Shown: positions 1 to 10,600 of the stretch, one piece after another | Numbering within the stretch: the stretch's first letter is position 1 | Layout: every line of letters starts with the position of its first letter | DNA from: Cellulophaga algicola DSM 14237 | GTDB taxonomy: Bacteria; Bacteroidota; Bacteroidia; Flavobacteriales; Flavobacteriaceae | DNA: 64,000 nucleotides | NCBI RefSeq assembly: GCF_000186265.1 | Contig: NC_014934.1 | Coordinates: 1,116,001 to 1,180,000, forward strand | Direction of reading: 5' to 3' | Made by a program: the position numbers and the translations under genes | The notes under the pieces: generated by a model | Seen by the model: the letters and a program-made list of their open reading frames with translations, nothing else | Database searches by the model: none | Told to the model about the DNA's origin: nothing

Positions 1-555
1 ATGCCCTAATTTCTCTAAAAGCTTCCATATTTTAGGATTACTCCCTGTAGTAACTAGTAGTTTTTTAGCAAAATATTTTTTTTGGATAGACTCAATCATC
101 CACCCTTTTAAAGGTGATTCTTCTGATTTTTCTACAGTTTCAATAGCAACTACAGAACTGTTTCTAAGCAATTTTATACCTAAACGTTCTGCTTCACTCA
201 TGAAACAATCAATAATAGTTTGAGAGGTATTACTTTCCGGAAACATTCTACCATCTTCTTCAATCTTAAGTGTAATTCCTCTTTTATCAAAAAAAGCAAT
301 AGTATCCCCACTACAATAGGTATGAAAAGGGCCCCGAAGCTCTTTCTCTCCTCTTGGATAATTTTTAACCAATTCATTAGGATCAAATTCCGCATGGGTC
401 ACATTGCAGCGCCCTCCACCTGAAATTTTTACTTTGGTCAACACTTCTTTACCACGTTCTAAAATGGCAATTTTTAATTCTGGATTCGCTTCTGCGATAT
501 GAATCGCTGCATAAAAACCAGCCGCTCCACCACCCACTACAATTACATCAAACAT
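1..555 (-). CDS. NAD(P)/FAD-dependent oxidoreductase, BaiN/HI0933-like (3' part cut off by window edge)
   Basis: Read by hand on the minus strand: ATG at 555 and open for 185 codons to the window edge, so the C-terminal half is missing. The product starts MFDVIVVGGGAAGFYAA, a textbook N-terminal FAD-binding Rossmann motif (GGGAAG). It continues with ISGGGRCNVTH, the signature of the HI0933/BaiN (aminoacetone oxidase-like) flavoproteins. These are cytosolic FAD enzymes whose physiological substrate is often unknown. It lies 3 bp after the glycerophosphodiesterase stop, so it is probably the last visible gene of the lacI-pgmB-GH65-GH13-GDPD operon. Any link to maltodextrin metabolism is not supported by family knowledge. 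Confidence 0.85.
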   Translation of the reverse strand, partial: MFDVIVVGGGAAGFYAAIHIAEANPELKIAILERGKEVLTKVKISGGGRCNVTHAEFDPNELVKNYPRGEKELRGPFHTYCSGDTIAFFDKRGITLKIEEDGRMFPESNTSQTIIDCFMSEAERLGIKLLRNSSVVAIETVEKSEESPLKGWMIESIQKKYFAKKLLVTTGSNPKIWKLLEKLGH

Positions 556-558
556 TAA

Positions 559-1302
559 TTACTTTATTCTTTCTGGAAAGTTGGTAAACATACCATCTAC
601 GCCAATTCGTTTCATTTCTTCAATTGCCTCGGGCTTGTTTACAGTCCAAGGGTAAATTTTAAATCCTGCTGCTCTTATTTCATTGGCAATTTCCAAATCT
701 AATTTTTCATAATCAGGATTAATTGCTATTGCTTTTAATTCTTTTGCTAACGGAATAGCTTCTCGTGGATCGTCATTTTCAATCAGTACGGCTAGTGCAA
801 TAGTAGCATTTTCAATCCGCATTAATTTAAGCTCTTCCCAATTAAAGCTAGAAATTACAAAATCTTCTAAGGTCCATCCTTTTTGTATAAAGTCTGCTAT
901 AATCCTATTTACCTCTTTAGCGGTACCTGCTCCTTTTAGTTCAATATTTAAAGACACCTTTCTATCTATTACTGTTATCACTTCGGTTAGTAAAGGTATT
1001 TTATGATTCCCTATAACCGTAAGCTTCTGCAGTTGTTCCCAAGAGTAAGTCTCTATATTTCCCTTCCCGTCTGTTAAACGCTCAACAGTATCATCATGAA
1101 AAACAACTATTTCTCCGCTTGCAATTTTAAAGACATCTATCTCTATCATATCTACTCCTAATTCCAAAGCCCTATAGATTGAAGGAATTGTATTTTCAGT
1201 TTCATGACCCATTGCACCACGATGTCCAATGATTAAAGGTGATTTATTTTCCATACAAGAACAAGCTATAAGTAAAATAAGAAACGAGTATCTAATTTTC
1301 AT
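559..1302 (-). CDS. Glycerophosphodiester phosphodiesterase, lipoprotein (UgpQ/GDPD family)
   Basis: The 247-residue protein hydrolyses glycerophosphodiesters to glycerol-3-phosphate and an alcohol. The N-terminus is a lipoprotein signal (LIAC lipobox, Cys14), so the enzyme should sit in the periplasm or outer membrane. The GDPD catalytic set is visible: IIGHRG (His27-Arg28), TENTIPS (Glu36), MIEIDV (Glu54, Asp56) and VFHDDTVERLT (His69). The C-terminal YPWTVNKPEAIEEM and GVDGMFTNFP blocks are typical of the UgpQ-like family. Length is normal. It starts 5 bp after the amylase stop and ends 3 bp before the flavoprotein start, consistent with translational coupling in one minus-strand operon. 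The substrate headgroup cannot be deduced. Confidence 0.92.
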   Translation of the reverse strand: MKIRYSFLILLIACSCMENKSPLIIGHRGAMGHETENTIPSIYRALELGVDMIEIDVFKIASGEIVVFHDDTVERLTDGKGNIETYSWEQLQKLTVIGNHKIPLLTEVITVIDRKVSLNIELKGAGTAKEVNRIIADFIQKGWTLEDFVISSFNWEELKLMRIENATIALAVLIENDDPREAIPLAKELKAIAINPDYEKLDLEIANEIRAAGFKIYPWTVNKPEAIEEMKRIGVDGMFTNFPERIK

Positions 1303-1307
1303 TTCTA

Positions 1308-3179
1308 TTATTTTAATCTAAAAATAAATGACTCCAGAGGTTTTATCTGTATTGAGAACGCACCCGTTTTATTCTCTTCGACCAATAAATTAGGTTCTAT
1401 GGTATGATACAACTGATCTTCCATTGGATATGCTCCAGGAGCTAGTGCCCATTTTTCAATCATAAATTCTGGTACTTTTAAAGTGAAATCATAAGATTTC
1501 TCCTTATCAAAATTTGTCACTATAATTAGTTTTTCATCTGACGACCATCTACAAAAAGTAAATAAGCGGTGATCATAACCCGGAGTATTATCTTTATTAT
1601 AATAATGAATTTCTTGATATTCGCCCATTAAGGCATCACTTTGAATGGTAAAGCTTAATAAGCGTTTATAAAAATCGCGTAAGTTTTTCTCTTCTTCTGT
1701 AGATTGTCCTCCATCAAAATTTTTATTATTGACCCAACGTTGAAATGTAGGCACACCAATATAATCAAAGATTGATGTTCTACTTGGACTACCAAAACCA
1801 GCGTGCTCTGCTGCAGGCTCCCCAACTTCTTGTCCAAAATAAATCATGGTAGGCGCCGTACTCAAGGTAGCAGACACTACCATTGCAGGTTTTGCAATTT
1901 TAGGGTCTCCTGCAAACTCAGGACTTGCAATACGCTGCTCATCATGATTTTCTAAGAAACGAAGCATGTGGTGCTCAATATCTTTCATACCATGTTCTAC
2001 GGTCTCTATATGATCTGTCCACCCATGGCCCTCCATAATATGTTTGAGGCTATCATATAATTCTACTTTATCATACAGATAGTCCATTTTACCTTTATGA
2101 ATATAGGCTCGATACAAATCAGGATTATACACTTCTGCCAATAGAAAAGCCGTTGAATTTTTCATTTTGATGCTAGAATTCATGTAGCTCCAAAATTCTA
2201 CAGGAACCATTTCTGCCATATCAAAACGGAAGCCATCAACTCCCTTTTCTAACCAATATAATGCGATATCTTTAAATTTAATCCATGAATCAGGAACGTC
2301 TTTATCCTTCCAAAATTCAAAATGTGCTTTATAATCTTTGGTATCAAAATTTTCAGGAAGCACCTCAAAATCATAAGTACCATCTGGACGTACTCCGTAG
2401 TTAACTTTTACAGTTTCATACCAATCATTCCTATCTGGTTGCGCTAAACGGGATCCATTGCCCGTCCATCTGGCTGGAACCTCGGTATATTTCCCGTCTG
2501 CTAAATCTATTTTTTCACCCCCTAAAGGCAAATATCCATCTTGCCATTGTGGGACTTGAAACGCTGCATTCGGGATGTAATAAAAATTATTATCACGATG
2601 GTATTCCACCGAGGTATCATCTGATGCTCCGAAAGGCTCCTTTCCTTTTGGAGTGGTTTTCCCTTCGTAATTACGAGCCACATGATTTGGAACGATATCA
2701 ATAATTACTTTTAAACCAACTTTATGTGATCGCTTAATTAAATCTTGAAACTCTTTTAATCTATTTTTTGGGTCATCTGCCAAATCAGGATTTACATTGT
2801 AATAATCCTTCACTGCATAAGGAGAACCCGCTCTCCCTTTCACGATATCTGGGTCGTCATTAGAGATACCAATTGCCGTGTAATCCCTAATCACATCATG
2901 ATGCGGAACACCTGTATACCAAATATGGGTTACCCCTAAATCTTTAATTTGGTTTAGCGCTTTTTCTGAAAAATCAGAAAATTTACCTACTCCGTTTTCC
3001 TCAATAGTTCCCCAAGGTTTATTGGTCGTATTTGTATTTCCAAAAAGTCGTGTAAACACCTGGTACACCACTTCTTTCTTTTTAATTGAACTTGTAGGTT
3101 TCATGATTTTTTCTTCTTTTTTATCATTCTTACAGGCAAATACTACGACTAAAACGAGTAAAGTATACCATTTTTTCAT
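1308..3179 (-). CDS. Alpha-amylase family glycoside hydrolase (GH13), lipoprotein
   Basis: Hydrolyses alpha-1,4-glucan or maltodextrin outside the inner membrane. The GH13 conserved regions occur in order: VIIDIVPNHVA (region I), GFRFDMAEM with the nucleophile Asp (region II), LLAEVYN with the acid/base Glu (region III) and FLENHDEQR with the transition-state Asp (region IV). A C-terminal beta domain ends at SFIFRLK. The N-terminus MKKWYTLLVLVVVFAC is a lipoprotein signal followed by KNDKKEEK, a charged stretch compatible with surface export. I chose the ATG at 3179 rather than the in-frame GTG at 3185, because AAGGGG lies at SD distance upstream of the ATG. It follows the GH65 gene closely and probably feeds it maltose. 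Confidence 0.93.
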   Translation of the reverse strand: MKKWYTLLVLVVVFACKNDKKEEKIMKPTSSIKKKEVVYQVFTRLFGNTNTTNKPWGTIEENGVGKFSDFSEKALNQIKDLGVTHIWYTGVPHHDVIRDYTAIGISNDDPDIVKGRAGSPYAVKDYYNVNPDLADDPKNRLKEFQDLIKRSHKVGLKVIIDIVPNHVARNYEGKTTPKGKEPFGASDDTSVEYHRDNNFYYIPNAAFQVPQWQDGYLPLGGEKIDLADGKYTEVPARWTGNGSRLAQPDRNDWYETVKVNYGVRPDGTYDFEVLPENFDTKDYKAHFEFWKDKDVPDSWIKFKDIALYWLEKGVDGFRFDMAEMVPVEFWSYMNSSIKMKNSTAFLLAEVYNPDLYRAYIHKGKMDYLYDKVELYDSLKHIMEGHGWTDHIETVEHGMKDIEHHMLRFLENHDEQRIASPEFAGDPKIAKPAMVVSATLSTAPTMIYFGQEVGEPAAEHAGFGSPSRTSIFDYIGVPTFQRWVNNKNFDGGQSTEEEKNLRDFYKRLLSFTIQSDALMGEYQEIHYYNKDNTPGYDHRLFTFCRWSSDEKLIIVTNFDKEKSYDFTLKVPEFMIEKWALAPGAYPMEDQLYHTIEPNLLVEENKTGAFSIQIKPLESFIFRLK

Positions 3180-3188
3180 CGACACCCC

Positions 3189-5501
3189 TTAATTAGAAAC
3201 TACTGTTTCTTTATTCGGAGCTATAACCACACGTTTTCCGTTAACACGTATTGATGTTTCTTCTGCACCTTCCAATTGAAATTTAGTTTCTTTTTGTGAA
3301 ACGGCAACTTTTAGAATCCGATTCCTAAAATTTATTTTAAACGAATATGCCTCCCATTGTTCTGGAATTCTAGGAGTGAAAGATAATTTATCTTTTACCA
3401 CACGCATACCCCCAAAACCTTCCACAATACTCATCCAAGTACCCGCCATAGACGTAATATGTAAGCCCTCTTCTACTTCTTTATTGTAATCATCTAAATC
3501 TAAACGAGAAGTACGCAAATAAAACATATATGCCTGCTGCATTCTATTTAACTTAGATGCTTGTATACTATGTACACAAGGAGATAATGATGATTCATGT
3601 ACCGTAAATGGTTCGTAAAAGTCGAAATGTTTTTCTAAAGCTTCTATAGAAAATTGATCTTCGAAAAGATAAAACCCTTGCAACGTATCTGCTTGCTTAA
3701 TATATGGAGAACGTAAAATTCGGTCCCAACTCCATTTTTGATTAATAGGACGTTGAGATTTTGGCAAATTAGCCACCGGTATTAATTCTTTATCTAAGAA
3801 CCCATCCTGCTGGAGGTAAATACCATGTTCCTTTGAAAACGGAAAGTACATATTACCCGCTACCACTGCCCATTTCTCTAGCTCTGTATCATTAAGTTTT
3901 GTTACCCCAATAATTCTATGGTAATCATCAGAATAACCTTCTTTTACTTTCTGTAGTTGCTCTAAAGTATAAGTAATACACCATTTGGCTAAATAATTAG
4001 TATACCAATTATTGTTAACGTTATTTTCGTATTCATTAGGACCTGTAACTCCCAAGATTACATACTTATCTTTCTGTGTAGAAAAAGTAGCTCTTTGATG
4101 CCAAAAACGTGCAATACCAATAAGTACCTCTAGCCCCATTTCTGGAATGTAAGTATAATCTCCCGTGTACCGGTAATAATTATAAATTGCAAAAGCAATA
4201 GCACCATTTCTATGGATTTCTTCAAAAGTAATTTCCCATTCATTATGGCACTCTTCCCCGTTCATTGTTACCATAGGATACAATGCAGCACCTTTAGAGA
4301 AGCCTAATTTCTGAGCATTTTCAATCGCTTTTTCTAAATGATTGTAGCGGTATTCTAAAAGATTACGTGCCACTTTCGGTTCCTTAGTCGCCATATAAAA
4401 CGGAATGCAATATGCCTCTGTATCCCAATAGGTACTACCACCATACTTTTCTCCTGTAAACCCTTTAGGACCAATATTTAAACGAGAATCTGTTCCTAAA
4501 TAGGTTTGGTTCAATTGAAATATATTAAATCGGATACCCTGTTGTGCTTTTACATCTCCTACAATAGTGATATCACTCATCTCCCAGATATTTGCCCAAG
4601 CTAATTTTTGAGTATCTAGAAGTGCATCGAAACCTAAATCTAACACCTTTTTTAATGCTGTTTTTGCTGCTTTTATTAATTCTAATGGCTTGTGGTTTCT
4701 ATCTACAGTATACCCACCAAATTTATGAAGCGCAACAGTTTCTCCTTTTTTAACGTGTTGAACATAGGAGTGTTTAACTAAAAATTCCGTCTTAGATTCT
4801 ACAGGGGTTTGAATAGTTACTTCGCCATTATAAATCAATTGAGACTGCATAAACGTACAGGTGGCAAAATTGGTCTTCATGGTATGTGCTTCTATAAAAG
4901 CTTGACCACCTTCAGCCGTAATAGATGTGGTATTCCAGAACTTATCATCCCAATTACTATCCTCATTAGTAATACCACTATCTAAGTAAGGCTCAAAGAT
5001 TACTTCCGCATCTATTTCAAGCGGAGTTACTTCATATGCTATTGCTCCTATCTCATTAAAAGCTAAACTTAAAAATCGGGTTGCCTTAACCGTAATTTTA
5101 ATATTATTAGGTAGGACAGCTTCGAAAGAACGTTGATACCAACCCTCTTTCATGTTTAGTTCTCGCCTATACCCTGAAACAGCTTTACAAGTATTAAGAT
5201 CCAGGTACTCTCCATTAATCCTAACATCAATCCCTATCCAGTTTGGTGCATTTAATACTTTAGCGAAATATTCAGGATAGCCATTTTTCCACCAACCAAC
5301 ACGCGTTTTATCGGGGTAGTAAACCCCTGCAATATAACTTCCTTGAAACGTATGCCCCGTGTATTTCTCTTCAAAATTAGCACGTTGCCCCATTGCACCA
5401 TTACCCATACTAAATAAACTTTCGGAAGACTTTACACGTTCTTTATCAAAACCTTCTTCTATAATTGACCAAACGTCTGGTTTTATATAATCTTGATTCA
5501 T
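3189..5501 (-). CDS. Glycoside hydrolase family 65, maltose phosphorylase-like
   Basis: The 770-residue cytosolic enzyme has no signal peptide. GH65 phosphorylases cleave alpha-glucosyl disaccharides (maltose, trehalose, kojibiose) with phosphate to beta-glucose-1-phosphate plus sugar. Evidence is full family length, the N-terminal SLFSMGNGAMGQRANFEE block, GGSTYWDTEAYC in the (alpha/alpha)6 barrel, and VTGPNEYENNVNNNWYTNY, whose Glu is the general acid of this family. The C-terminal all-beta domain is present. The neighbouring beta-phosphoglucomutase gene is the expected partner that turns beta-glucose-1-phosphate into glucose-6-phosphate, and the downstream amylase makes maltose the likeliest substrate. 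Specificity among the GH65 phosphorylases is inference. Confidence 0.92.
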   Translation of the reverse strand: MNQDYIKPDVWSIIEEGFDKERVKSSESLFSMGNGAMGQRANFEEKYTGHTFQGSYIAGVYYPDKTRVGWWKNGYPEYFAKVLNAPNWIGIDVRINGEYLDLNTCKAVSGYRRELNMKEGWYQRSFEAVLPNNIKITVKATRFLSLAFNEIGAIAYEVTPLEIDAEVIFEPYLDSGITNEDSNWDDKFWNTTSITAEGGQAFIEAHTMKTNFATCTFMQSQLIYNGEVTIQTPVESKTEFLVKHSYVQHVKKGETVALHKFGGYTVDRNHKPLELIKAAKTALKKVLDLGFDALLDTQKLAWANIWEMSDITIVGDVKAQQGIRFNIFQLNQTYLGTDSRLNIGPKGFTGEKYGGSTYWDTEAYCIPFYMATKEPKVARNLLEYRYNHLEKAIENAQKLGFSKGAALYPMVTMNGEECHNEWEITFEEIHRNGAIAFAIYNYYRYTGDYTYIPEMGLEVLIGIARFWHQRATFSTQKDKYVILGVTGPNEYENNVNNNWYTNYLAKWCITYTLEQLQKVKEGYSDDYHRIIGVTKLNDTELEKWAVVAGNMYFPFSKEHGIYLQQDGFLDKELIPVANLPKSQRPINQKWSWDRILRSPYIKQADTLQGFYLFEDQFSIEALEKHFDFYEPFTVHESSLSPCVHSIQASKLNRMQQAYMFYLRTSRLDLDDYNKEVEEGLHITSMAGTWMSIVEGFGGMRVVKDKLSFTPRIPEQWEAYSFKINFRNRILKVAVSQKETKFQLEGAEETSIRVNGKRVVIAPNKETVVSN

Positions 5502-5561
5502 TTTTTTAAATTATAATATTTTATTTTAATATAAAAGCATCTAAAACGATGGTCGATTGCA

Positions 5562-6224
5562 CTATTCTATAATTAGTGTATCTAAAAATGAAAGGCTTAT
5601 TTCTGTAAAATCTTTAAAATTATATTTTGCCTGGTTTAATATTTCGGCATCACCAATACCAATACTAATCATTCCTGCAGCGTTAGCCGCCTCTATTCCC
5701 GCTACTGCATCTTCAAAAACAATACAATTGCATGGTTTTACCCCTAATTGTTTTGCAGCAATTAGGAATACTTCAGGATCTGGTTTAGCTTTGGTAACAT
5801 TATTACCATCCACTAGTACATCAAAATAAGACAATAAGTTTACCTTCTCTAATATTGGCTTTGCATTCTTACTTGCAGAACCTAAGGCAATAGGGATATT
5901 TTTATGCTTTAGATAATCCAATACTTTAGGAACATCAGGTAAAATCTCAGAGACATCCATGTTTTCAATATAAGCCAGGTAATCTACGTTTTTTTCAATC
6001 ATCCAAGAATCAAACTGTTCTTGGGTTGCTTTAATTTTACCTATAGCTAATAAAATTTCTAAACATCGTTTTCTACTTACTCCTTTAAAAAGTTCATTTT
6101 GCTCATGAGTAAACTCAAAACCCAATTCATTAGCAAGCTTTCTCCATGCTAAATAATGATATTTTGCAGTATCTACGATGACACCATCTAAATCGAAAAT
6201 AAAACCAGTTTTAATAGTATTCAT
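5562..6224 (-). CDS. pgmB: Beta-phosphoglucomutase
   Basis: HAD-superfamily phosphatase-fold mutase converting beta-glucose-1-phosphate to glucose-6-phosphate via beta-glucose-1,6-bisphosphate. In the 220 residues the HAD motif I FIFDLDGVIVD gives nucleophile Asp11 and acid/base Asp13. A helical cap follows (KGVSRKRCLEILL, typical of beta-PGM). Motif II/III residues appear in LGSASKNAKPILEK, and the Mg site in CIVFEDAVAGIEAANAAGM. It sits between the LacI regulator (19 bp) and the GH65 phosphorylase (60 bp), the standard context. Cytosolic, no signal peptide. Confidence 0.94.
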   Translation of the reverse strand: MNTIKTGFIFDLDGVIVDTAKYHYLAWRKLANELGFEFTHEQNELFKGVSRKRCLEILLAIGKIKATQEQFDSWMIEKNVDYLAYIENMDVSEILPDVPKVLDYLKHKNIPIALGSASKNAKPILEKVNLLSYFDVLVDGNNVTKAKPDPEVFLIAAKQLGVKPCNCIVFEDAVAGIEAANAAGMISIGIGDAEILNQAKYNFKDFTEISLSFLDTLIIE

Positions 6225-6243
6225 TTTTTAAACGTGTTATTTT

Positions 6244-7272
6244 TTACGCATTAAGTGTTGATTCTCTTTCTATTATTGTAGGCTCTAGAATTTCAGTACG
6301 ATAAGTTTCTACCTCATTATCGCTTTCTATCTTTTCAATCAACATTTCCGCAGCTATCTCACCCATTTTTTCTCCATGCTGCGCAACTGCAGTAAGAGTA
6401 GGGTTTGAGAATTTAGATAAAATACCATCTGTAAAACCTATAAATTCAATATCCTGTGGAATATTAAATCCTAATTTTTGAGCGATACGCATTCCATGAA
6501 TTGCATAAATCTCATTTACACACAAAACAGCATCTACTTTTTCATTTTTAAAAAAGTTCTCCATAGCATCGCCTTCAACACTACTCATAGAAGGCAATTT
6601 CAAAATCAGGCTTTCTTTTACTTCAATATTAAATTCTTTCAAAGCTTGAAAGTAACCATCAGCTCTTTCTTTGCTCACACTTAAATAGTCTTCGGTAGCG
6701 ACAAGAGCAATCCTCTTTTTGCCATTTTCAATTAGTTTCTTAACCGATCTATACGCACCATCTCTATCATTTATTAAAACCTTATCGCATGCAACCTCAT
6801 CCGTAACCCGATCAAACAAAACCAATGGGATACCTTGCTCCGTAAGCTCCTTTAAATGATTGTAATCATTCTTAAGTTGAGTTTCGGAAGATAAAGACAT
6901 GATAAAACCATCTACACTCCCATTAGCCAATATTTCCATGTTAATTACTTCCTTATCAAAAGATTCATCTGATACACAAATAATTACATTGTACCCCTTT
7001 TCATTGGCTATTTTTTCTATACCATGAAAAACAGTAGTAAAAAAATGATGCACAATATCTGGAATGATTACCGCTATATTTTTAGTGCTTTTATTCTTTA
7101 GACTAATGGCTATATTATTTGGCTTGTAATTATAAAGCTTTGCAAAGGCCTGAATTTTCTCTTTAGTATCCCTACTAATCTCTTCACTATTTTTAAGTGC
7201 TTTAGAAACTGTAGAGATTGAAACTCCTAATTCTCGCGCAATGTGCTTTAGAGTGATTTTTCGCTTTAACAT
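6244..7272 (-). CDS. LacI/GalR-family transcriptional regulator of the maltodextrin genes
   Basis: The 342-residue regulator has an N-terminal helix-turn-helix (ITLKHIARELGVSISTVSKAL). It is followed by the hinge KPNNIAISLKNKST, whose Leu normally intercalates at the central CpG of the operator. The periplasmic-binding-protein-like effector domain begins at KNIAVIIPDIVHHFF. It is the first gene of the minus-strand sugar operon and is divergent from susC. A 16-bp near-palindrome with central CG lies in the 347-bp divergent region (7511-7526) and is the obvious operator candidate. The effector is probably a maltose-related sugar, by context only. Whether it represses or activates cannot be told. 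Confidence 0.93.
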   Translation of the reverse strand: MLKRKITLKHIARELGVSISTVSKALKNSEEISRDTKEKIQAFAKLYNYKPNNIAISLKNKSTKNIAVIIPDIVHHFFTTVFHGIEKIANEKGYNVIICVSDESFDKEVINMEILANGSVDGFIMSLSSETQLKNDYNHLKELTEQGIPLVLFDRVTDEVACDKVLINDRDGAYRSVKKLIENGKKRIALVATEDYLSVSKERADGYFQALKEFNIEVKESLILKLPSMSSVEGDAMENFFKNEKVDAVLCVNEIYAIHGMRIAQKLGFNIPQDIEFIGFTDGILSKFSNPTLTAVAQHGEKMGEIAAEMLIEKIESDNEVETYRTEILEPTIIERESTLNA

Positions 7273-7619
7273 TTTTAAATTTTGAGTAGTTACTTCAATT
7301 AATAGGTTAAATTAACATATAAATACGCACCCCATAGCAAATATTAGTTTTTTAACAATTGGCCGTGATATTCTAAAAAAATTAAGAAAAAAATAAATAC
7401 GTATCTTAGAGTTATATTTTCAAATTCTCACAATAATTATAAAATTTTAAGAAAAATCTAATCTACCGAGGTGTATTTTAAAATTAGCGCAACAAAATAA
7501 AGTTATCAACACGAAACCGTTTTCGTAAAATCATATTGATTACGCCCTATAACTTTAACAACTTTTTTACATATTTTTAACTTTTGAATTTAAATTAACT
7601 CAACTTAAATTAATTATCT
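7273..7619. other. Divergent intergenic region lacI | susC
   Basis: This is 347 bp of AT-rich sequence between the divergent lacI and susC starts. The only specific element I can support is the LacI-type near-palindrome at 7511-7526. A weak -7-like TAACTTTT occurs at 7578 about 40 bp before the susC ATG, but no convincing -33 TTTG is at the right distance, so the promoter is not called. No small ORF with a believable start was found. Confidence 0.5.
7511..7526. promoter_or_regulatory. Putative LacI-family operator upstream of susC
   Basis: The sequence ACGAAACCGTTTTCGT is a 16-bp palindrome with one mismatched pair and a central CG, as bound by LacI/GalR regulators with a hinge leucine. It lies 94 bp upstream of the susC ATG and 239 bp from the lacI start. 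I see no second copy in the divergent region. Binding by the adjacent regulator is inferred from proximity and symmetry. Confidence 0.6.
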
Positions 7620-10600
7620 ATGAAGATTAAGCTATTTAAAAGCTTGCTTATTGCTGGGGCATTTCTATGCTTTGGCATGATACAAGCACAGGAGGTATCA
7701 GGGACTGTTTCTGATGCCAGCGGGCCTTTACCTGGAGCGAGTGTTTTAGTAAAAGGTACCACAAACGGTACTCAAACCGATTTTGACGGAAATTTTTCAT
7801 TAAGTAACGTAGCATCTGATGCTACCTTATTGTTTAGCTACATAGGATATAAGACATCTGAAGTAGCTGTAAATGGGAAAACAACCGTGAACATAACTCT
7901 TGCCGAAGACGCAGAGGCCTTGGATGAAGTTGTTATTATTGGATATGGTACTACTACCGTTAAAGATGCTACAGGATCTGTTGCATCTGTAACGTCGGAA
8001 GATTTTAACGGCGGTGTTATTGCATCTCCCGAACAATTGATTCAAGGTAAAACTTCTGGAGTACAAATATCTCAGTCGAGCGGTGAACCCGGTGCTGGTA
8101 TTGCCTTAAGAATTAGAGGTACAGGTTCTGTTCGAGGAAACAACAGTCCTCTATTCGTAATTGACGGAGTTCCTGTTTCAAATGAAAGTGTTTCTGCATC
8201 AGGTCAAGATGTTGGAGCCGGAACTAGCGGATCTAAGAACCCATTAAACTTCCTTAATCCCAACGACATTGAAAGCATGAGCATCTTAAAAGATGCCTCT
8301 GCAACTGCTATTTATGGGTCAAGAGGTGCAAATGGAGTTGTCGTTATTACTACAAAATCAGGAAAAGGTGGCGGTTCTAATGGCCAATTTACATTTTCCA
8401 GTAACTTAAGTATATCAAAAGTCGCCAATCAATATGACTTACTAACTACTGAAGAATTCATTGAAAGAGGAGGGGCTAACTTAGGCGCGTCTACTGACTG
8501 GCAAGACTTCATATTTAGAACTTCGGCTTCAACAGACAATAACTTTTCGTATTCACAAAATTATGGAAGTGGAAACGTTAGAGCTACTTTTGGTTACTCA
8601 AAACAATTCGGTATTATAGAAAATACTGATTTAGAAAGAATTACAGGAAGAATTAACGTAAATCAGAGATTCTTTAAAGACAAATTAAAAGTTGGCGTAC
8701 AAACAACTATATCTAGAATAAATGATAGAGTTCCTTTCATCACTAGAACAGCAGGTAGTACTGGAGATTTATTAGCCTCAGCATATTATTCAAACCCGAC
8801 ACTGAATGCTGATCCAAACTATAATACAAGTCCTGATAGAAATCCTGCAAATTTACTAGCCTATTATGATGACAATACCTATACGGATAGATTTTTAGGT
8901 AATGTTTCTTTAGATTATTCAATTACCAGCGAATTGTCTGCTAAATTAAATTTAGGTCTTGACACTTCTACATCTTCAAGAGAACAAGTTGCTGGTCCTC
9001 AAACATTAGGATTAGGAAATGGCGTTGTAGGAAATGGTAGAGGGGCAGTAAGTATTTTAGATACTCAAAATAAATTACTAGAATTAACAGCTAGTTACAC
9101 CAAGGAATTTGAAAATTCTAAACTAGATGCACTTGTAGGTTTTTCTTATCAAGACTTTAATAGAAATGGACAAAACTTACTAGGTCAAGGTTATGGAACA
9201 TCAGACTTGAATGAAATTGCCGCAATCACCAATCAAGCTTACGAAAACACAAAAAACATTACCAGTAATTACCAAGGTTACGGTATAGGTGTTTTTGATG
9301 ATAACGTTGCTGCTGGAAACCAGTTTAGAGCATTAAACTTATTCCCAAATTTAAATGAAACGACTCTTAGTGCACCTTCTACAGGAATTGACGCTTTTAG
9401 AGTTGATACATTTGACAATACTGACGAATTACAGTCGTTCTTTGGAAGACTGAACTATACGCTTTACGACAAATATCTTTTCACTGGAACTTTCAGAGCT
9501 GATGGTTCTTCAAGATTTGGTACAAATAATCAATATGGATTTTTCCCATCAGCTGCAGTTGCATGGAAACTTAATCAAGAAGATTTTATAAACGAAGAGA
9601 CCTTCTCTACCTTAAAGTTAAGATTTAGCTGGGGTATTACGGGTAATCAAGACGGTCTTGGCTATGGCAACTTTGTAAATAGAACTAGATGGAATGCCCT
9701 AGGAATTTCTGCAGGAACGCAATTATCACAACCAGCTTCCTCTGAAGTAGCATTTGCTAATCCAGATCTTAAATGGGAATCTACCGCTCAATATGGCCTT
9801 GGTTTAGACTTTGGTTTTATTAATGATCGTTTAACAGGTAATATTGACGTGTATAGAAAAGAAACAACTGACATCTTATTAAATTTACCAGCGGTACAAC
9901 CTGCTACTTCTCCATTTGTTTTTCAAAATGTTGACGGAACAATCTTAAATCAAGGTATCGAATTAGGACTAGATTACGATATAATAGTTGGGGATGGTTT
10001 TAATTGGAATGCAAATTTCAATATATCATACAACGACAATAAACTAACAGATTATGAAGGTCCCAATATATTTGCAGGGCAATTATATGGTCCTGGTTTA
10101 ACGGATTCTTTCTCACAGGTTTTAGCTAATGACAAACCACTCTACACCTACAATGTTAGATTAGTAGATGAAAACTATCAAGTAGATGAAAACTCAACGA
10201 TTTTAGATAAGTCTGGATTACCAAAAATTATTGCTGGTTTTTCCACAAGTGCATCGTATAAAAATTGGGATGCTTCCGTATTTTTTGCTGGCCAATTTGG
10301 GCACTATGTTTACAACAACACGGCTAATGCCTTATTTGCACAACCTCAGATTGGAAGCAGAAATAACCTAAAAAGTGTTTTAGATGACAACATAAACCTT
10401 TCATCTGGTAACGCTAGTACCTATTTTCTTGAAAAAGGTGACTTTGTTAGACTTCAAAATGCCTCATTATCTTACAATGTACCCTTAAGTGGCGCAGGAG
10501 TTTTTAAAAGCATGCGTTTAAGCGCTGTTGGCCAAAATCTTTTTCTAATTACCGATTATAGCGGATTAGACCCTGAAGTAAGTACTTCTAATGTATCAGC

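Noticed and set aside
7578-7586. TAACTTTTG as a susC -7 promoter
   Set aside because: One base out of register with TAnnTTTG and no -33 TTTG at suitable spacing.
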